Shown here piece by piece: positions 62,601 through 64,000 of a DNA stretch of 64,000 bases. The notes under the pieces are model-generated. The model had not been told where the DNA came from. It made no database searches and was given only the letters and a program-made list of their open reading frames with translations. The first letter of the stretch is position 1; the number at the start of each line of letters is the position of its first letter. The translations under genes and the position numbers were made by a program. This DNA is from Ascaris suum (lineage: Eukaryota; Nematoda; Chromadorea; Rhabditida; Ascarididae): assembly GCA_013433145.1 (NCBI GenBank), contig CM024171.1:8184065-8248064 (forward strand), read 5' to 3'.

Positions 62601-64000
62601 AATGGAGATGTTCCTATATTAACCGATATGGCAATTGATGCTATCGAACACTTTCAGAGTGATATGTTCGTCTTTGAAGATTATCGACGGCGCAATGAGT
62701 TCAATTATTTGGCGAATCGAGGATGTCAGAAAAGAGAAGAGGAAGAGAGCAACGCTAAGCACTCTGCGAATGCACAGCAAAGCGATGATGAATCCGCAAC
62801 GATATAAACATTTATCTGCACACATAGACTAATGTCGGCGATTTCAACGAGGCATTGAAAGCAAAACAATATCCATGATCCGCTCGGCAATTTTTGATGC
62901 ATTGTGAAGATTGCAACATTCTCGACTGAACACCTTTTCGTCAATGCTGCTTCTTGTTGCAATCCTCTCAAGCGAGTATTTCAAAAATTGCACTCTAAAA
63001 CAAAATCTGATATAGCACTTACAAATTATTCATCACATAAAGCTGAAAATGATTATTTTCGGATACGCACCGTAACCTATTTTTCAACAACGCTCTGTGA
63101 TGGATCTCGTTCGTGCAATCCTCTATCTTTTGGCGAAATATTTAAACAGTGAAGAGGATAATAAGAGTGAAAGGTATTCCGCCAATCTTAAGCAAGAGCG
63201 CAAGCGCTATGAGGCGAGATGAAAAGCACGTTATAAAAAATTCTTTTATTCACATCATACTTGTTGCTCACTCGTTCATCGACTGACTCGGCAAGTTTTC
63301 AAGGAGCATATTTGGCGTGCAATACTGAAAAATAATCGCAATATATTGGCAGCATTGCTAGAAGACACTCAGAGGTATAGTCAAAAACGCTTTGGTGGAG
63401 GGGGGGAGAGAAGTGCAATTTCAGTTAATTTTTCTCTTTTTTTGAATGCCTGCACCTTTTTTCGTCCATACATACTCTCTGTGGTTTTCCGAAGTGTCAT
63501 CATCAGTTCTCTTTCACTTCGCTGCCTCCTTGCACCTGTCATCGTACCACGAGTTATAGCATACTTTGAGCATCTCGCATAGACAGAGTACTACCTTCAG
63601 TGCGTCAAGCAAACTTCCGCGATATTATTATGTGATGTTTTTCTTCATGGTGCGGAAGAGAGTCCGTTAGTCTTGAGAGAGAGAGAGGAAAAAAAGGATT
63701 AAAAAATTTAAAAATGGAAAGTTGGAAGCGAAACAAGGGAAGAGGAAAAGGCAAGTAGCATTTGGCTAAAACCAACGAGTGAAACTGTGTTCACACCATA
63801 GGACGGAAACGGAAACTATTATGGAGGTGATTGTCTAGGTAATGATGAAATAAATGTAGTTTTTCGAAGTGAAAAACAAAAACGCAAATAAATGGTGGAA
63901 AAACAATCGTTACCTACGAATCGATGAATCTATGAACCTCTGAGGTAATAATGCGCCAAAATGTGGTTGTGCTTGAAATGAATAATATGTATAAAAGAAA
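59624..64000. other. Intergenic stretch without a recognisable gene
   Basis: About 4.4 kb upstream of the MAP kinase start, which must contain its promoter; I see no certain core promoter element. Open frames such as 62568-62807 and 60085-60306 on the plus strand, and 61833-61651 on the minus strand, are short, lack family motifs and have no clear partner exons. A purine-rich stretch lies near 63680-63750. Confidence 0.5.

Overview
The window looks like nuclear DNA of a parasitic nematode of the strongylid type (hookworm or relative). It is AT-rich, with many short coding exons separated by introns of 100 bp to 3.6 kb, TTTCAG-like splice acceptors and long TA microsatellites. The three supported genes are all typically animal or nematode, and all lie on the minus strand. 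The species is an inference; nothing in the sequence names it.

Layout from left to right. About 0.5-2.7 kb holds a decayed non-LTR retrotransposon (ORF1 and endonuclease remnants, minus strand), followed by non-coding DNA with a 131-bp TA array. A complete four-exon cuticle collagen gene (293 aa) lies at 8.4-10.4 kb. From 10.4 to 22.0 kb I see no supportable gene. From 22.0 to 45.8 kb, read right to left, is a very large AMPA/kainate-type ionotropic glutamate receptor gene of the nematode GLR-1/GLR-2 type. I placed 20 exons with matching splice phases, from the signal peptide to the cytoplasmic tail; one stretch of the amino-terminal domain is unresolved. A second decayed non-LTR element sits antisense inside one of its introns (29.6-32.2 kb). 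From 45.8 to 54.6 kb there is no recognisable gene. From 54.6 to 59.6 kb is a complete eight-exon ERK-type MAP kinase gene (373 aa, TEY activation motif). The rest, to 64 kb, is non-coding as far as I can tell.

The three genes have unrelated jobs (cuticle structure, fast glutamatergic signalling, MAP kinase signalling) and are 9-12 kb apart, so they do not look like an operon. Most coding exons are too short or too fragmented to stand out as long open frames. They were found by reading the minus strand for family motifs and then requiring splice sites and codon phases to agree.

I did not find a novel biological system. The observations most worth a second look are a GC-AG intron in the glutamate receptor gene, the unresolved piece of its amino-terminal domain, a divergent ERK paralogue with an apparent insertion, a G-rich inverted repeat in a kinase intron, and the antisense retroelement beside a 51-bp exon.
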